DNA of 57,700 nt from JANOAR01 sp031411235 (GTDB taxonomy: Bacteria; Verrucomicrobiota; Verrucomicrobiia; Verrucomicrobiales; Verrucomicrobiaceae). The stretch lies in assembly GCA_031411235.1 (NCBI GenBank), contig JANOAR010000086.1, positions 1-57,700 of the forward strand, read 5' to 3'. The notes beneath the pieces are model-generated. The model worked only from the letters and a program-made list of their open reading frames with translations. It did not search any database and was not told where the DNA came from. This document shows, in pieces, positions 14,727 through 22,918 of this stretch. The position numbers and the translations under genes are program-made. Numbering within the stretch: position 1 is the stretch's first letter; each line of letters opens with the position of its first letter.

Positions 14727-16214
14727 ATGATTAACAAACCCCCAAACTCAGTGGACGCATCTGGGCACTCACTGGATAGCCAACCTGCTGAGCTACTTGT
14801 CGTTCGTCATTTGCCTGTTTCCGCCGCCGCGCTACGCCTTGGTGGGGTGCTTGCCTTGGTAGGCCTGCTGGTACATCTGGCGCAGTCGCGGGACGTACTG
14901 CTGGACTGCACCCGACCGCTGGTTATCGGCTTGCTGCGCCTGCTGGGCGTCGCTGTGGTTAATGGGGCTGATGGCATGATCATCGGTCATTTGCATCTAC
15001 CGTGGACGCGCGATTGCGCGGGGCTGAACATGCTGCTCGTGCTGCTCGCAGTGGTTGTATGGATGCACCGCGCGGAGCCGCTATCATGGCGTTACGTCGT
15101 GCGTTTGGCATTGGCCGTGCCCGCAGGCTTGGCGGCCAACGTCGCGCGCGTGTTGACGCTCATCGCAGTGCGGTGGGTAATATTTCCGTCCGTGGAAAGC
15201 GATCAGATCCACTACTTGCTGGGCTTCGTCTGGCTGTTGCCGTTCCTGGTTTTCTTTTTGCCCAAGAGCCAGCAATCCTTCACTAGCCTGGCCGTCGCCG
15301 CGCTGCATACCTGCATCGTACTGGCGCTGCTCGCCTCGCTGGCAGGCGCACCGGGTGGCGGCTGGGTGACGGTAGGTGCGCTCGCTTGCCTAGCGCATTG
15401 TAGCTTGCAGCCCTGGACCAAGCAGCGCCTGCTGTTGAGCGTGGGCTGGATAGCCGCCGCAGCGTTCATCAGCATGAGCCGCATGGAATCGCTCTGGCTG
15501 CCGTGGCTGCTGGTGTGTCCAGCGCTGGTTGAAGTTCGGCTGGTTCGATCCGCAGACGGTCTCGTGCTGCTCTTGGGCACGGTGCCACTGTTTGCAATGC
15601 ACCCGGCAGGCCAGTGCGCAATGGCTTTAGCGCTGGCTTGGATGGCTTGGAGAGGCTCGCTAACACGCCAGACAATGCTGGACCTACGCGCAGCAGCGGC
15701 TACCCCAACCCGCCATCTGGCGGCACTGCCGCAGTGGGGATTTGCAGCATTCTTCCTTCTACCATTCCTCGCGCCCTGGCTACTCGACGGCGGCCATCAA
15801 CCACGGCTGCTTGCGCCCTCCACAATGGTTGTAAGACACACGGCCAACGGCGGCCAGGAACTGCGCCTGCCAGGGCAACCCTCCCGCCTCGGGCTCGTCT
15901 GGTATGGCCCGCAAGGCGGCGGCAGGCACCACACCGTGGCCGTATGCCTAAAATATCGCGGAGTGGACTTTCAGCCCACCACCGTGTCTGGCGTGCTGAC
16001 CGATGGTCGCTGCTGGATGCGCGAATTTTTCATCCAAGAGGGCGCGCTCCTGCCGGACTACAGCGACTACCTGCGGCACACGTTTTGGCCGTGGTCATCT
16101 CCAGGCATTCATGTCATTGCTGTGATCCGCTGTGGCGACATGGATGCCGCAGGGTTTGCCGCAGCCAGCGAGGGTTTAGCACGGCAACTTCCAAGGGCTG
16201 CGTCGCTGGAATAG
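14727..16214 (+). CDS. Exosortase with a fused C-terminal domain
   Basis: A 495-residue multi-pass membrane protein. The transpeptidase-like catalytic triad of the exosortase/archaeosortase family is visible in order: Cys97 in WTRDCAGLN, Arg141 in AANVARVLTL and His162 in SDQIHYLLGF. Several membrane helices follow. The last 130 residues are soluble (LGLVWYGPQGGGRHHTVAVCLKYRG...PGIHVIAVIRCG) and resemble the EpsI-like domain often encoded with exosortases; that resemblance is inference. Exosortases cut C-terminal tags of secreted proteins and may transfer them to a cell-surface carrier. A TTG 15 bases upstream is possible, but ATG 14727 is preferred. The neighbour upstream carries a suitable tag. 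Confidence 0.82.
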   Translation: MINKPPNSVDASGHSLDSQPAELLVVRHLPVSAAALRLGGVLALVGLLVHLAQSRDVLLDCTRPLVIGLLRLLGVAVVNGADGMIIGHLHLPWTRDCAGLNMLLVLLAVVVWMHRAEPLSWRYVVRLALAVPAGLAANVARVLTLIAVRWVIFPSVESDQIHYLLGFVWLLPFLVFFLPKSQQSFTSLAVAALHTCIVLALLASLAGAPGGGWVTVGALACLAHCSLQPWTKQRLLLSVGWIAAAAFISMSRMESLWLPWLLVCPALVEVRLVRSADGLVLLLGTVPLFAMHPAGQCAMALALAWMAWRGSLTRQTMLDLRAAAATPTRHLAALPQWGFAAFFLLPFLAPWLLDGGHQPRLLAPSTMVVRHTANGGQELRLPGQPSRLGLVWYGPQGGGRHHTVAVCLKYRGVDFQPTTVSGVLTDGRCWMREFFIQEGALLPDYSDYLRHTFWPWSSPGIHVIAVIRCGDMDAAGFAAASEGLARQLPRAASLE

Positions 16215-16426
16215 ATCGCTGGGTTTTTTGGCGTGCGCGTGCTCACTAATGGGGCGACCATTTTCATGTCCTCATCGACGTGTCTCAGCAGGCGTTGTAG
16301 CTGTAAATTTGCGGTGGCTCAGCCTTGGCTCCTGCTTGAGCTGGGAAGGCTGTAAATTGTTCACAGCGTGGGGTTTTTGAGCGGAGCCCTTGGATGTGAG
16401 CAAAGAAAGCGCCGCCCTCCCCGCCC

Positions 16427-16879
16427 TCACGGACGAGGCGACTTGGGGCGCTTCATCTCGAACACGCCATGATCGCCAGCTGCCTTGTAGGTGGCAATAA
16501 ATTCGCTGCCTTTCACCGTGCCATCGTAGTCGAACATGCCGAGTTTTCCCAGCTTGTGGCTGCCTTTAAAACCTGCCGCATCGCCTTGCGGCACCACCAC
16601 ATGCGGCGCGGTAAAAGTGCCACTGAGCAGGTGTGCCCAGGTCGCGTGGTATTGAAACGAGTGCGTGCCCTTGGCATCAAGCGCAGGCCCGACGACACAA
16701 CGCAACTGCCCGTGATGACCATTGCCATGGCTCAGCCAAGTGCCCTGCCACGGCCCCTCCACACCTTTCGTCGGAACGGGCTTTGCCAGTGCGGCCCGCC
16801 AGTTTTTTTCAAACGAAGTGCTGCACGAGGTGATGGCAAAGCAGAGAACGGCGAGTGTGGTGAGGGTGGCGGAGCGCAT
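16427..16879 (-). CDS. Small lipoprotein of unknown function
   Basis: A 150-residue predicted lipoprotein: positively charged start, hydrophobic LTTLAVLCFAI, and lipobox ITSC with the modified cysteine near residue 19. The mature part (GPWQGTWLSHGNGHHGQLRCVV...FDYDGTVKGSEFIATYKAAGDHGVFEMKR) looks like a small beta-barrel or lipocalin-like fold, with the G-x-W-x-G-x-W pattern of such proteins, but I cannot assign a family. It is monocistronic, in the opposite direction to the exosortase and lepA genes. Confidence 0.7.
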   Translation of the reverse strand: MRSATLTTLAVLCFAITSCSTSFEKNWRAALAKPVPTKGVEGPWQGTWLSHGNGHHGQLRCVVGPALDAKGTHSFQYHATWAHLLSGTFTAPHVVVPQGDAAGFKGSHKLGKLGMFDYDGTVKGSEFIATYKAAGDHGVFEMKRPKSPRP

Positions 16880-16995
16880 GATAGAGAGAACAAGCCCACC
16901 AAACGCCGCCCGCTAGGGCAAGGTTTCATCTCCAGAGTTGGCATAGCGAAACTGACCACGACAAAACGAGCGCCTCGGGATTCACAGGGCATTTT

Positions 16996-17140
16996 GGGGC
17001 AACCACGGATGAACACGGAGGGGCACCAATGGGAATGCATTTCGATGCTATGACAGCCCTTGAACGTCCGCTCGCTTCCATGTGGCCGACAGCAGTTATC
17101 ATTTGTGATTATTCGTGTTCATCCGTGGTAAAGCTGCCCC
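16996..17140. repeat. Inverted repeat upstream of lepA
   Basis: The 16-base arms accacggatgaacacg (17002-17017) and cgtgttcatccgtggt (17114-17129) are perfectly complementary. Short outer arms ggggc (16996-17000) and gcccc (17136-17140) extend the pairing after unpaired bases. The 96-base loop has no gene. The accacggatgaacacg sequence is a repeat often seen between genes in Verrucomicrobia and other environmental bacteria. It ends 122 bases before the lepA start. Confidence 0.8.
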
Positions 17141-17262
17141 CATCCCAATACTGTCCCAAGGCCAAGTCTCCCTATCGCTTCGTCGGATTGTCTGCTTTCC
17201 CCCCTCTTGACCCCCTCCCCACCCCGCGCTATGACGCCTGCCCCGTCCCAGCCCCCTTACTG

Positions 17263-19059
17263 ATGTCCCTCGCTCTTACTCGCAATTTCTCCATCATCGC
17301 CCACATCGACCACGGAAAGACCACACTCTCCGACCGCCTGCTGGAGGCTACTCGTACGATCACGGTGCGACAGCAGCAGGATCAACTCCTGGATGCCATG
17401 GATCTCGAACGGGAGCGCGGCATCACCATCAAGGCCCACCCGGTGGCGATGAATTACAAGGCCAAGGACGGCAAGACCTACCGCCTCAACCTCCTCGACA
17501 CACCCGGTCACGTCGATTTCAGCTACGAAGTCAGCCGCTCGCTCGCCGCCTGTGAGGGCGCACTGCTGCTCGTCGATGCCGCCCAGGGTGTGGAAGCCCA
17601 GACTGTCGCCAATCTCAATCTCGCGCTGGCGCAAAATTTGCACGTCGTGCCCATCATCAACAAGATCGACCTGCCCAGCGCCGACATCCCCAAGGTCAAG
17701 CGCCAGATCGAAGACATCCTCCAGCTCGATGCCAGCGAGGCTGTGCTCGCCAGTGCGAAAATGGGCATCGGCATCGAGGACATCCTGGAGGCCGTGGTGA
17801 AGCTCATCCCCTGCCCCACCGAGCACCCCGATGGCCGCCTGCGCGCCTCCGTTTTCGACAGCGTGTTCGACAACTTCCGTGGCGTCATCAGCTACGTCCG
17901 CGTCTTCAGCGGCAAGATCGAGAAGGGCATGAAGATTCGCATGATGAGCAACAACCAGCTCAGCGAAGTGAAGGAAGTCGGCTGCTTCCGTCCCAACATG
18001 GTCGCCACGGGCGTGCTCAATGCAGGCGATGTGGGCTATGTCATCGCCAACGTCAAGACCACCGCCGATGTGAAGATCGGCGACACCATTACCGAGAGCA
18101 AAAACCCTGCGCCCGAGCCGCTGCCCGGCTTCAAGGAGATTCACCCGATGGTCTTCAGCGGCATCTACCCGGTGAGCAACGACGACTTCGAGGCGCTGAA
18201 GCTGGCCATGGGCAAGCTGCAAATCAACGACGCCGCCTTCTCCTACATGGCCGAAAGCAGCGCCGCCCTCGGCTTCGGCTTCCGCTGTGGCTTCCTCGGG
18301 CTGTTGCACATGGAGATCATCCAGGAGCGCCTGCGCCGCGAGTTCAACATGGACGTTATCAGCACCTACCCCAGTGTTGTCTATGAGGTAAAGTTGACCA
18401 ACGGCGAAATCCTCACCATCGACAACCCCAGCTTCCTCCCTCCCGTGCAGACCATTGAGGAAATCCGCGAGCCCATGGTGAAGGTTTCCGTGATGATCCC
18501 CAACGAGTACATCGGCGATGTGATGAGTCTCGTCATGGACAAGCGCGGCCTCGTCGAGCACACCGAGACTATCGACGACAAGCGCCTCATGGTTCACAGC
18601 CTCATCCCGTTGAACGAGATCCTTGTGGACTTCAACGACAAGCTCAAAAGCATGACCCGAGGCTACGGCAGTATGGACTACGAGCACGCTGGCTACCGCG
18701 CCGACAAGCTGGTGAAGATGGACATGATGATCGCCAACGAGCCCGTCGATGCGTTCTCCTGCATCGTGCATCGTGACAAGGCCGAGAGCCGAGGCCGCCA
18801 GCTCGCCGCCAAGCTGAAGGAAGTCATCCCGCAGCAGCTCTTCGTCGTCGCCATCCAGGCCGCCATCGGCGGCAAGATCATTGCCCGCGAGTCGATCAGC
18901 GCGATGTCCAAAAACGTCACCGCCAAGTGCTATGGCGGCGACATCAGCCGCAAGCGCAAGCTGCTAGACAAGCAGAAGGAAGGCAAAAAGAAGATGAAGC
19001 AATTTGGCCGGGTCAATATCCCCCAGGAGGCATTTATCGAAGTCTTGAAGACGAACTAG
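17263..19059 (+). CDS. lepA: Elongation factor 4 (LepA GTPase)
   Basis: A translational GTPase of 598 residues, the normal family length. Starting at ATG 17263 it reads MSLALTRNFSIIAHIDHGKT, giving G1 (AHIDHGKT, 13-20), G2 (RERGITIKA), G3 (DTPGHVDF) and G4 (NKIDLP) in the expected places. Domain II, the EF-G-like domain V (GYGSMDYEHAGYR) and the lysine-rich LepA C-terminal tail (DISRKRKLLDKQKEGKKKMK) follow. The frame is open upstream to 17029, but that part overlaps an inverted repeat and is not protein-like. LepA back-translocates or remodels stalled ribosomes, and may aid ribosome assembly. The signal peptidase gene follows in the same direction, an arrangement also found in other bacteria (lepA-lepB). 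Confidence 0.97.
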   Translation: MSLALTRNFSIIAHIDHGKTTLSDRLLEATRTITVRQQQDQLLDAMDLERERGITIKAHPVAMNYKAKDGKTYRLNLLDTPGHVDFSYEVSRSLAACEGALLLVDAAQGVEAQTVANLNLALAQNLHVVPIINKIDLPSADIPKVKRQIEDILQLDASEAVLASAKMGIGIEDILEAVVKLIPCPTEHPDGRLRASVFDSVFDNFRGVISYVRVFSGKIEKGMKIRMMSNNQLSEVKEVGCFRPNMVATGVLNAGDVGYVIANVKTTADVKIGDTITESKNPAPEPLPGFKEIHPMVFSGIYPVSNDDFEALKLAMGKLQINDAAFSYMAESSAALGFGFRCGFLGLLHMEIIQERLRREFNMDVISTYPSVVYEVKLTNGEILTIDNPSFLPPVQTIEEIREPMVKVSVMIPNEYIGDVMSLVMDKRGLVEHTETIDDKRLMVHSLIPLNEILVDFNDKLKSMTRGYGSMDYEHAGYRADKLVKMDMMIANEPVDAFSCIVHRDKAESRGRQLAAKLKEVIPQQLFVVAIQAAIGGKIIARESISAMSKNVTAKCYGGDISRKRKLLDKQKEGKKKMKQFGRVNIPQEAFIEVLKTN

Positions 19060-19067
19060 CGAGGAAC

Positions 19068-19236
19068 GGAGGGACAAGGGATAAGGAACAAGTGACAAGG
19101 GGAATACCATGAAACCAAACACATTGAATCGACTTACCAGGCACTCTGACAACCCGCCCGACGATCATCGCCTCTAACTTGGAACTCGACTCCGCCCCTT
19201 GTCACTTGTTCCTTATCCCTTGTCCCTTGTCCCTCC
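19068..19236. repeat. Inverted repeat between lepA and lepB
   Basis: The left arm 19068-19102 (ggagggacaagggataagg followed by aacaagtgacaagggg) is matched by the right arm 19195-19236 on the opposite strand. About 30 bases pair perfectly; the right arm carries one additional seven-base unit (acaaggg type). The 92-base loop has no gene. The acaagggacaagtg pattern is a simple-sequence repeat of the dispersed kind. It starts 8 bases after the lepA stop and could form a long stem in lepA-lepB mRNA. Confidence 0.85.
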
Positions 19237-19276
19237 GGCCTGGATACTGCTTCGCCCACGACATCTTTTCCTCCCC

Positions 19277-20494
19277 ATGTTCTTCTTCACCCCTCGCTAC
19301 CTCAAGCAAGCCAAGCTCCTGCACAAAGGCCTGAGCCGATTCATCAACTACAAGCGCGACATCCTTGCCCCGGCCAAGCTCGATGAGATCGAAGGCCTGC
19401 GCCGCGAGTTGGAAGCCGCCACTAAGGCTCGCGAAAGCGATAAGCTCGAAGCCTTATCAACAAAGATCAACGACGTCTGCCAGCACGCTCTACCTGCCGA
19501 GGCACCGAATGATTTAGGCGACAACGTGGAGGTCTTCTTCGTCGCCATCGTCATCGCACTGGCCATCCGCGCCTTCATCGCGCAGCCCTTCCAGATTCCC
19601 ACAGGCTCCATGCAGCCCACGCTGAATGGCATCAATGCCACCGCGACCGTGGAAGACACTTCGCCTGGTGTGATCAAGCAGACCTTCGATTTTTTCAGAG
19701 GCCGCAGCTACGTCAATGTGGTCAGCAATTATGAGGGTTTCCTTGTCAACGGCGACCCCGTCACCGAGCACCGTTTCGTCCTCTTTACCTACTGCAAGCT
19801 GCACTTCCAAGATGGCCACAACATGTGGATCTGGGCACCCAAGCGCCAGCTTGACGGTGATCTCGGGCTTTCGGGTTACCTCGGTAGGCGGATGCAAGTC
19901 GCCAAAGGCCCCGATGGCCAAGAAATACTCACCCCCGATGCTCAGCCCGTCCGCGAATCTAGCGGGGGCGGAGCCTTTGTCTCCAAAGGGCAACTGCTGG
20001 CGCGCGGCACACTCGACACAGGCGATAGCATCCTCGTGAATAAGTTCGCCTACCACTTCCGTCGGCCCGAGCGCGGCGAAGTATGGGTCTTCACCACCAA
20101 GCATATTAGAGGCATAGAACTGAGCGGCAGCTACGACCCCCGCCACGGTTCGCAGCATTACATCAAGCGCCTCGTTGGTACCCCTGGCGATCAGGTTGAA
20201 GTGAAGCCGCCCGAACTATGGATCAATGGCCAGCCCGCGCAGGAGTTTGGCATGAAGCGCGTGGCTTCAAAACAAGGCGACTACAAAGGCTACACCCACA
20301 TTTACCCTAGCCAGCAGTACCCTGCGCCGATGAATGAAGTCACCCTGAAGTCCGGTGAATACATGGCCTGCGGCGACAACAGCGGCAACAGCCTCGACAG
20401 CCGCTACTGGGGCCCTGTGCCGCAGCGCAACGTCGTCGGCCCAGCGCTCTTCAGTTACTGGCCCTTCAGTTCTCACTGGGGTGTGATCAAGTAG
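19277..20494 (+). CDS. lepB: Signal peptidase I
   Basis: Cleaves signal peptides from secreted proteins at the outer face of the inner membrane. The 405-residue protein starts at ATG 19277 (MFFFTPRYLKQAKLLHKG). It has a cytoplasmic N-terminal extension of about 75 residues, a membrane helix (VEVFFVAIVIALAIRAFIA), the serine box IPTGSMQPTL with Ser111, the lysine box SILVNKFAYHFRRPERGEV with Lys256, and the box E motif GDNSGNSLDSRYWGPVP. Ser and Lys form the catalytic dyad. The stretch between them is longer than in E. coli LepB, with inserted strands. The long N-terminal extension is common in Bacteroidetes and Verrucomicrobia. It follows lepA, separated by a long inverted repeat. Confidence 0.95.
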   Translation: MFFFTPRYLKQAKLLHKGLSRFINYKRDILAPAKLDEIEGLRRELEAATKARESDKLEALSTKINDVCQHALPAEAPNDLGDNVEVFFVAIVIALAIRAFIAQPFQIPTGSMQPTLNGINATATVEDTSPGVIKQTFDFFRGRSYVNVVSNYEGFLVNGDPVTEHRFVLFTYCKLHFQDGHNMWIWAPKRQLDGDLGLSGYLGRRMQVAKGPDGQEILTPDAQPVRESSGGGAFVSKGQLLARGTLDTGDSILVNKFAYHFRRPERGEVWVFTTKHIRGIELSGSYDPRHGSQHYIKRLVGTPGDQVEVKPPELWINGQPAQEFGMKRVASKQGDYKGYTHIYPSQQYPAPMNEVTLKSGEYMACGDNSGNSLDSRYWGPVPQRNVVGPALFSYWPFSSHWGVIK

Positions 20495-20540
20495 TTGGCG
20501 AAGGTTGATGGTCTGATCCTTGCATCCCCCAAATAGGCCC

Positions 20541-21434
20541 ATGAGCGCGACCCTCAACCCAGCCCCCTCGACGAGCCAGCAGATCGCCAAGAAGAGCAAG
20601 TCCAACCTCGCCTTCGCCCTCGCCTGCCTGCCAGCCCAGCGGCGGCGCGACATGATCTCGTTCTATGCCTTCTGCCGCATCGTCGATGACATCGCCGACG
20701 ACATCGGCCCCACGCCCGAGGCTAAGAAAGCAGAACTGGCGAAATGGCGGCAAGCGGTGCTGCAAGCCCCTATTGGAGAGGATTCGAACCATCAACCCTC
20801 CCCCGACTCGGTCCTCACCGAAGTCCTGCAACTCCCCGCACGCTACAACTTCAGCCCCGAGCTGCTCGCCGAGATCATCGACGGTGTCTCCAGCGATCAA
20901 GACAAGACTCGCTACCAGACCATCGACGAGCTGCTCGCCTACTGTTATAAAGTCGCTAGCGTCGTGGGCCTCGTCAGCATCCGCATCTTTGGCCACAGCA
21001 ATCCCCAGTGCCGCGAGTATGCCATCGCGCTCGGCTACGCCTTGCAGCTCACTAACATCATGCGCGATGTCGGCCAGGATGCGCACGAGTCGGGGCGCAT
21101 CTACCTGCCACTCGATGAAATGGCTGTACACGGCGTCACCGAGGCGCAAATTTTTGCTGGCCAAGACAGCCCCGGCTACACCGCCCTGATGGAGCAAAAC
21201 TATGCTCGCGCCCGAGGCTACTACGAGCAAGCCGCGAGCCTGCTCCCACCCGAGGACAAGCGCAGCATGATCGCCAGCGAAATGATGGCGCAAATCTACC
21301 GCGAGATTTTGGAGAAGCTGCGCCGCAACCACTACCCCAGCCTGCACCGCCGCGAGCGCCTGCACCCGCTGCGCAAAGCAAGCATCCTGGTCAGCTACAT
21401 GGTGCGCGGGATGCTGAGTATGGGCCGAGCATGA
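20541..21434 (+). CDS. Squalene/phytoene synthase family enzyme (HpnD-like)
   Basis: Condenses two C15 or C20 isoprenoid diphosphates head to head. The 297-residue protein has both Asp-rich magnesium motifs: DDIADD at residues 49-54 in YAFCRIVDDIADD, and DVGQD at 176-180 in LTNIMRDVGQDAHESGRIYLP. The family signature ALQLTNIMRDVG is intact. Length and the DVGQDAHESGRIYLPLDEM pattern are closest to presqualene diphosphate synthase HpnD of hopanoid pathways, but phytoene synthase is possible. No hpnC, hpnE or carotenoid genes are in the window, so the product is not settled by context. It begins 46 bases after lepB in the same direction, perhaps in one transcript. Confidence 0.85.
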   Translation: MSATLNPAPSTSQQIAKKSKSNLAFALACLPAQRRRDMISFYAFCRIVDDIADDIGPTPEAKKAELAKWRQAVLQAPIGEDSNHQPSPDSVLTEVLQLPARYNFSPELLAEIIDGVSSDQDKTRYQTIDELLAYCYKVASVVGLVSIRIFGHSNPQCREYAIALGYALQLTNIMRDVGQDAHESGRIYLPLDEMAVHGVTEAQIFAGQDSPGYTALMEQNYARARGYYEQAASLLPPEDKRSMIASEMMAQIYREILEKLRRNHYPSLHRRERLHPLRKASILVSYMVRGMLSMGRA

Positions 21435-21485
21435 TCGCGCAATTCTGTGGCATCCTGGATGAGGCAAACTTTGCCGCAGTTGCCG

Positions 21486-21977
21486 CTAAGCAGGGCTCTT
21501 GGAGAGCTTAGCCTTGATGTGCTCCAGCAGGTATTGGCTGCCGTTTTCGACGATGTCGAGCACTTGCTCGAATCCCTCTTCGCCGTCGTAGTAGGGGTCG
21601 GGGACTTGTCTTTCACTGCGATCCTTGGCGAAGTCGCAGAACAGTTGCACCTTCTTCATCGCGGCCTCGTCGGGGGCGAATGAGGCGATGTCGCGCAGGT
21701 TTTGTTGATCCATGACGAGGATCATATCGAAGCGCTGAAAATCGAGCGGGCTCACTTGCCGGGCAAGGCTATCGAGCGAGTAGCCGCGACGCTTGGCGTG
21801 TTTGCGCATACGATCATCCGAGTGCTTGCCTATATGCCAGTCGCCCGTGCCTGCGCTGTCGATGTGGACTTGCTCGGAGAGGCCCGCGCGGTCGATCAGA
21901 TGCAGCATCACAGACTCGGCACAGGGCGAGCGGCAGATGTTGCCTAGGCAGACGAAAAGAAGGTTGAAGGTGGGCAT
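21486..21977 (-). CDS. Low-molecular-weight protein tyrosine phosphatase
   Basis: A 163-residue cytoplasmic phosphatase. The catalytic P-loop is VCLGNICRSP, with nucleophile Cys10 and Arg16 (CX5R), and the general acid sits in the VPDPYY loop near residue 126. This is the complete family signature at normal length. Such enzymes remove phosphate from tyrosine residues of bacterial kinases that control exopolysaccharide export, or act as arsenate reductase relatives; no kinase or polysaccharide genes are adjacent. It stands alone, convergent with the squalene synthase-like gene and divergent from the sugar isomerase gene. Confidence 0.92.
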   Translation of the reverse strand: MPTFNLLFVCLGNICRSPCAESVMLHLIDRAGLSEQVHIDSAGTGDWHIGKHSDDRMRKHAKRRGYSLDSLARQVSPLDFQRFDMILVMDQQNLRDIASFAPDEAAMKKVQLFCDFAKDRSERQVPDPYYDGEEGFEQVLDIVENGSQYLLEHIKAKLSKSPA

Positions 21978-22090
21978 GGAATGGGGCGTGCGTTGAAGAG
22001 AAGGGGATGGATCATAGGCCCAGGCGTGGCCACACGGAAAGCTTGATTTCTGCTCGCCGCACTCGCCCAGCTAGGTTAAAACAGGCATCT

Positions 22091-22906
22091 ATGCGTTATG
22101 CGATTTGCAATGAAACCTGGGGCGATCTGCCATTTGCCACGATGTGTGAGAGGGCTGCTGCGGCTGGCTACGAGGGGATCGAGCTGGCTCCTTTTACTCT
22201 AAAAGAAGACCCACGTGAACTCACTGAAGCCGATGCCCTGGGCCTCTGCGCCACGGCCAAATCCCATGGCCTAGAGATCCTCGGTCTGCACTGGCTTCTC
22301 ACCAAGCCGGCCTGGCTACACATCACTACGCCCGATGCGCTGCTGCGTCGCGAGGCCGCACGTTTCGGCCAACAGATGGCGCGATTCTGCGCGGCGACGG
22401 GTGGTCGCATCATGGTCTGGGGCAGTCCGAAGGCGCGTAATTTATTGCCCGAATGGAGCCGTGAAGATGGCGTCGCTCGCGCTGTGGAGGTCGTGCGTGC
22501 AGTCGCCGAGGAGGCTGGCAAATACGGTGTCACCATCGCTATGGAGCCGCTGGGGCGGAAAGAGACGAACATCCTCAATACGGCTGCGGAGACCATTGAG
22601 TTCTGCAAACTCGTCGATCATCCCGCGTGCAAGTTGCACCTTGATGTGAAGGCCATGAGTGATGAGTCCAAGTCCATCCCCGACATCATTCGCGACAGCA
22701 AGGAGTGGTTCGTCCACTTCCACACCAATGACCCCAACTTGCTCGGCCCTGGCATGGGCGAGGTGAAATACGAGCCCATCATCGCGGCCCTGCGTGAGGT
22801 AGGCTACAAGGGCTGGCTGAGCACGGAGGTCTTCGACTATCGCCCTGGAGCCGACTTCATTGCCGAGCAGAGCATCAGTTATTTGAAGCGCATGATGGCA
22901 GCGTAG
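22091..22906 (+). CDS. Sugar phosphate isomerase/epimerase family protein (TIM barrel)
   Basis: A 271-residue protein of the xylose-isomerase-like TIM barrel superfamily (AP-endonuclease-2 fold). The usual signatures are present: GYEGIELAPFTL near the N-terminus, EILGLHWLL, a metal-ligand glutamate in VTIAMEPLGRKETN, LHLDVKAMSDE, VHFHTNDPNLLGPG and WLSTEVFDYRPG. These supply the Glu, Asp, His and Glu ligands of the metal site. Substrate unknown; relatives act on hydroxypyruvate, inosose or ketohexoses. The ATG at 22091 is preferred because the preceding 28 residues are basic and unlike the family. It ends 12 bases before the convergent GNAT-like gene. Confidence 0.85.
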   Translation: MRYAICNETWGDLPFATMCERAAAAGYEGIELAPFTLKEDPRELTEADALGLCATAKSHGLEILGLHWLLTKPAWLHITTPDALLRREAARFGQQMARFCAATGGRIMVWGSPKARNLLPEWSREDGVARAVEVVRAVAEEAGKYGVTIAMEPLGRKETNILNTAAETIEFCKLVDHPACKLHLDVKAMSDESKSIPDIIRDSKEWFVHFHTNDPNLLGPGMGEVKYEPIIAALREVGYKGWLSTEVFDYRPGADFIAEQSISYLKRMMAA

Positions 22907-22918
22907 CCAGCGCACTTT

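Noticed and set aside
17029..17262. Longer lepA with 78 extra N-terminal residues
   Set aside because: The extra residues overlap an inverted repeat and have no similarity to LepA, which normally begins directly before the G1 motif.
17257..18771. 504-codon open frame opposite lepA
   Set aside because: Low-complexity antisense frame without motifs; lepA on the plus strand is unambiguous.
20779..20800. Possible tRNA T-arm (ggattcgaaccatc)
   Set aside because: It lies within the coding sequence of the squalene synthase-like gene, and no flanking acceptor, D- or anticodon arm can be drawn.
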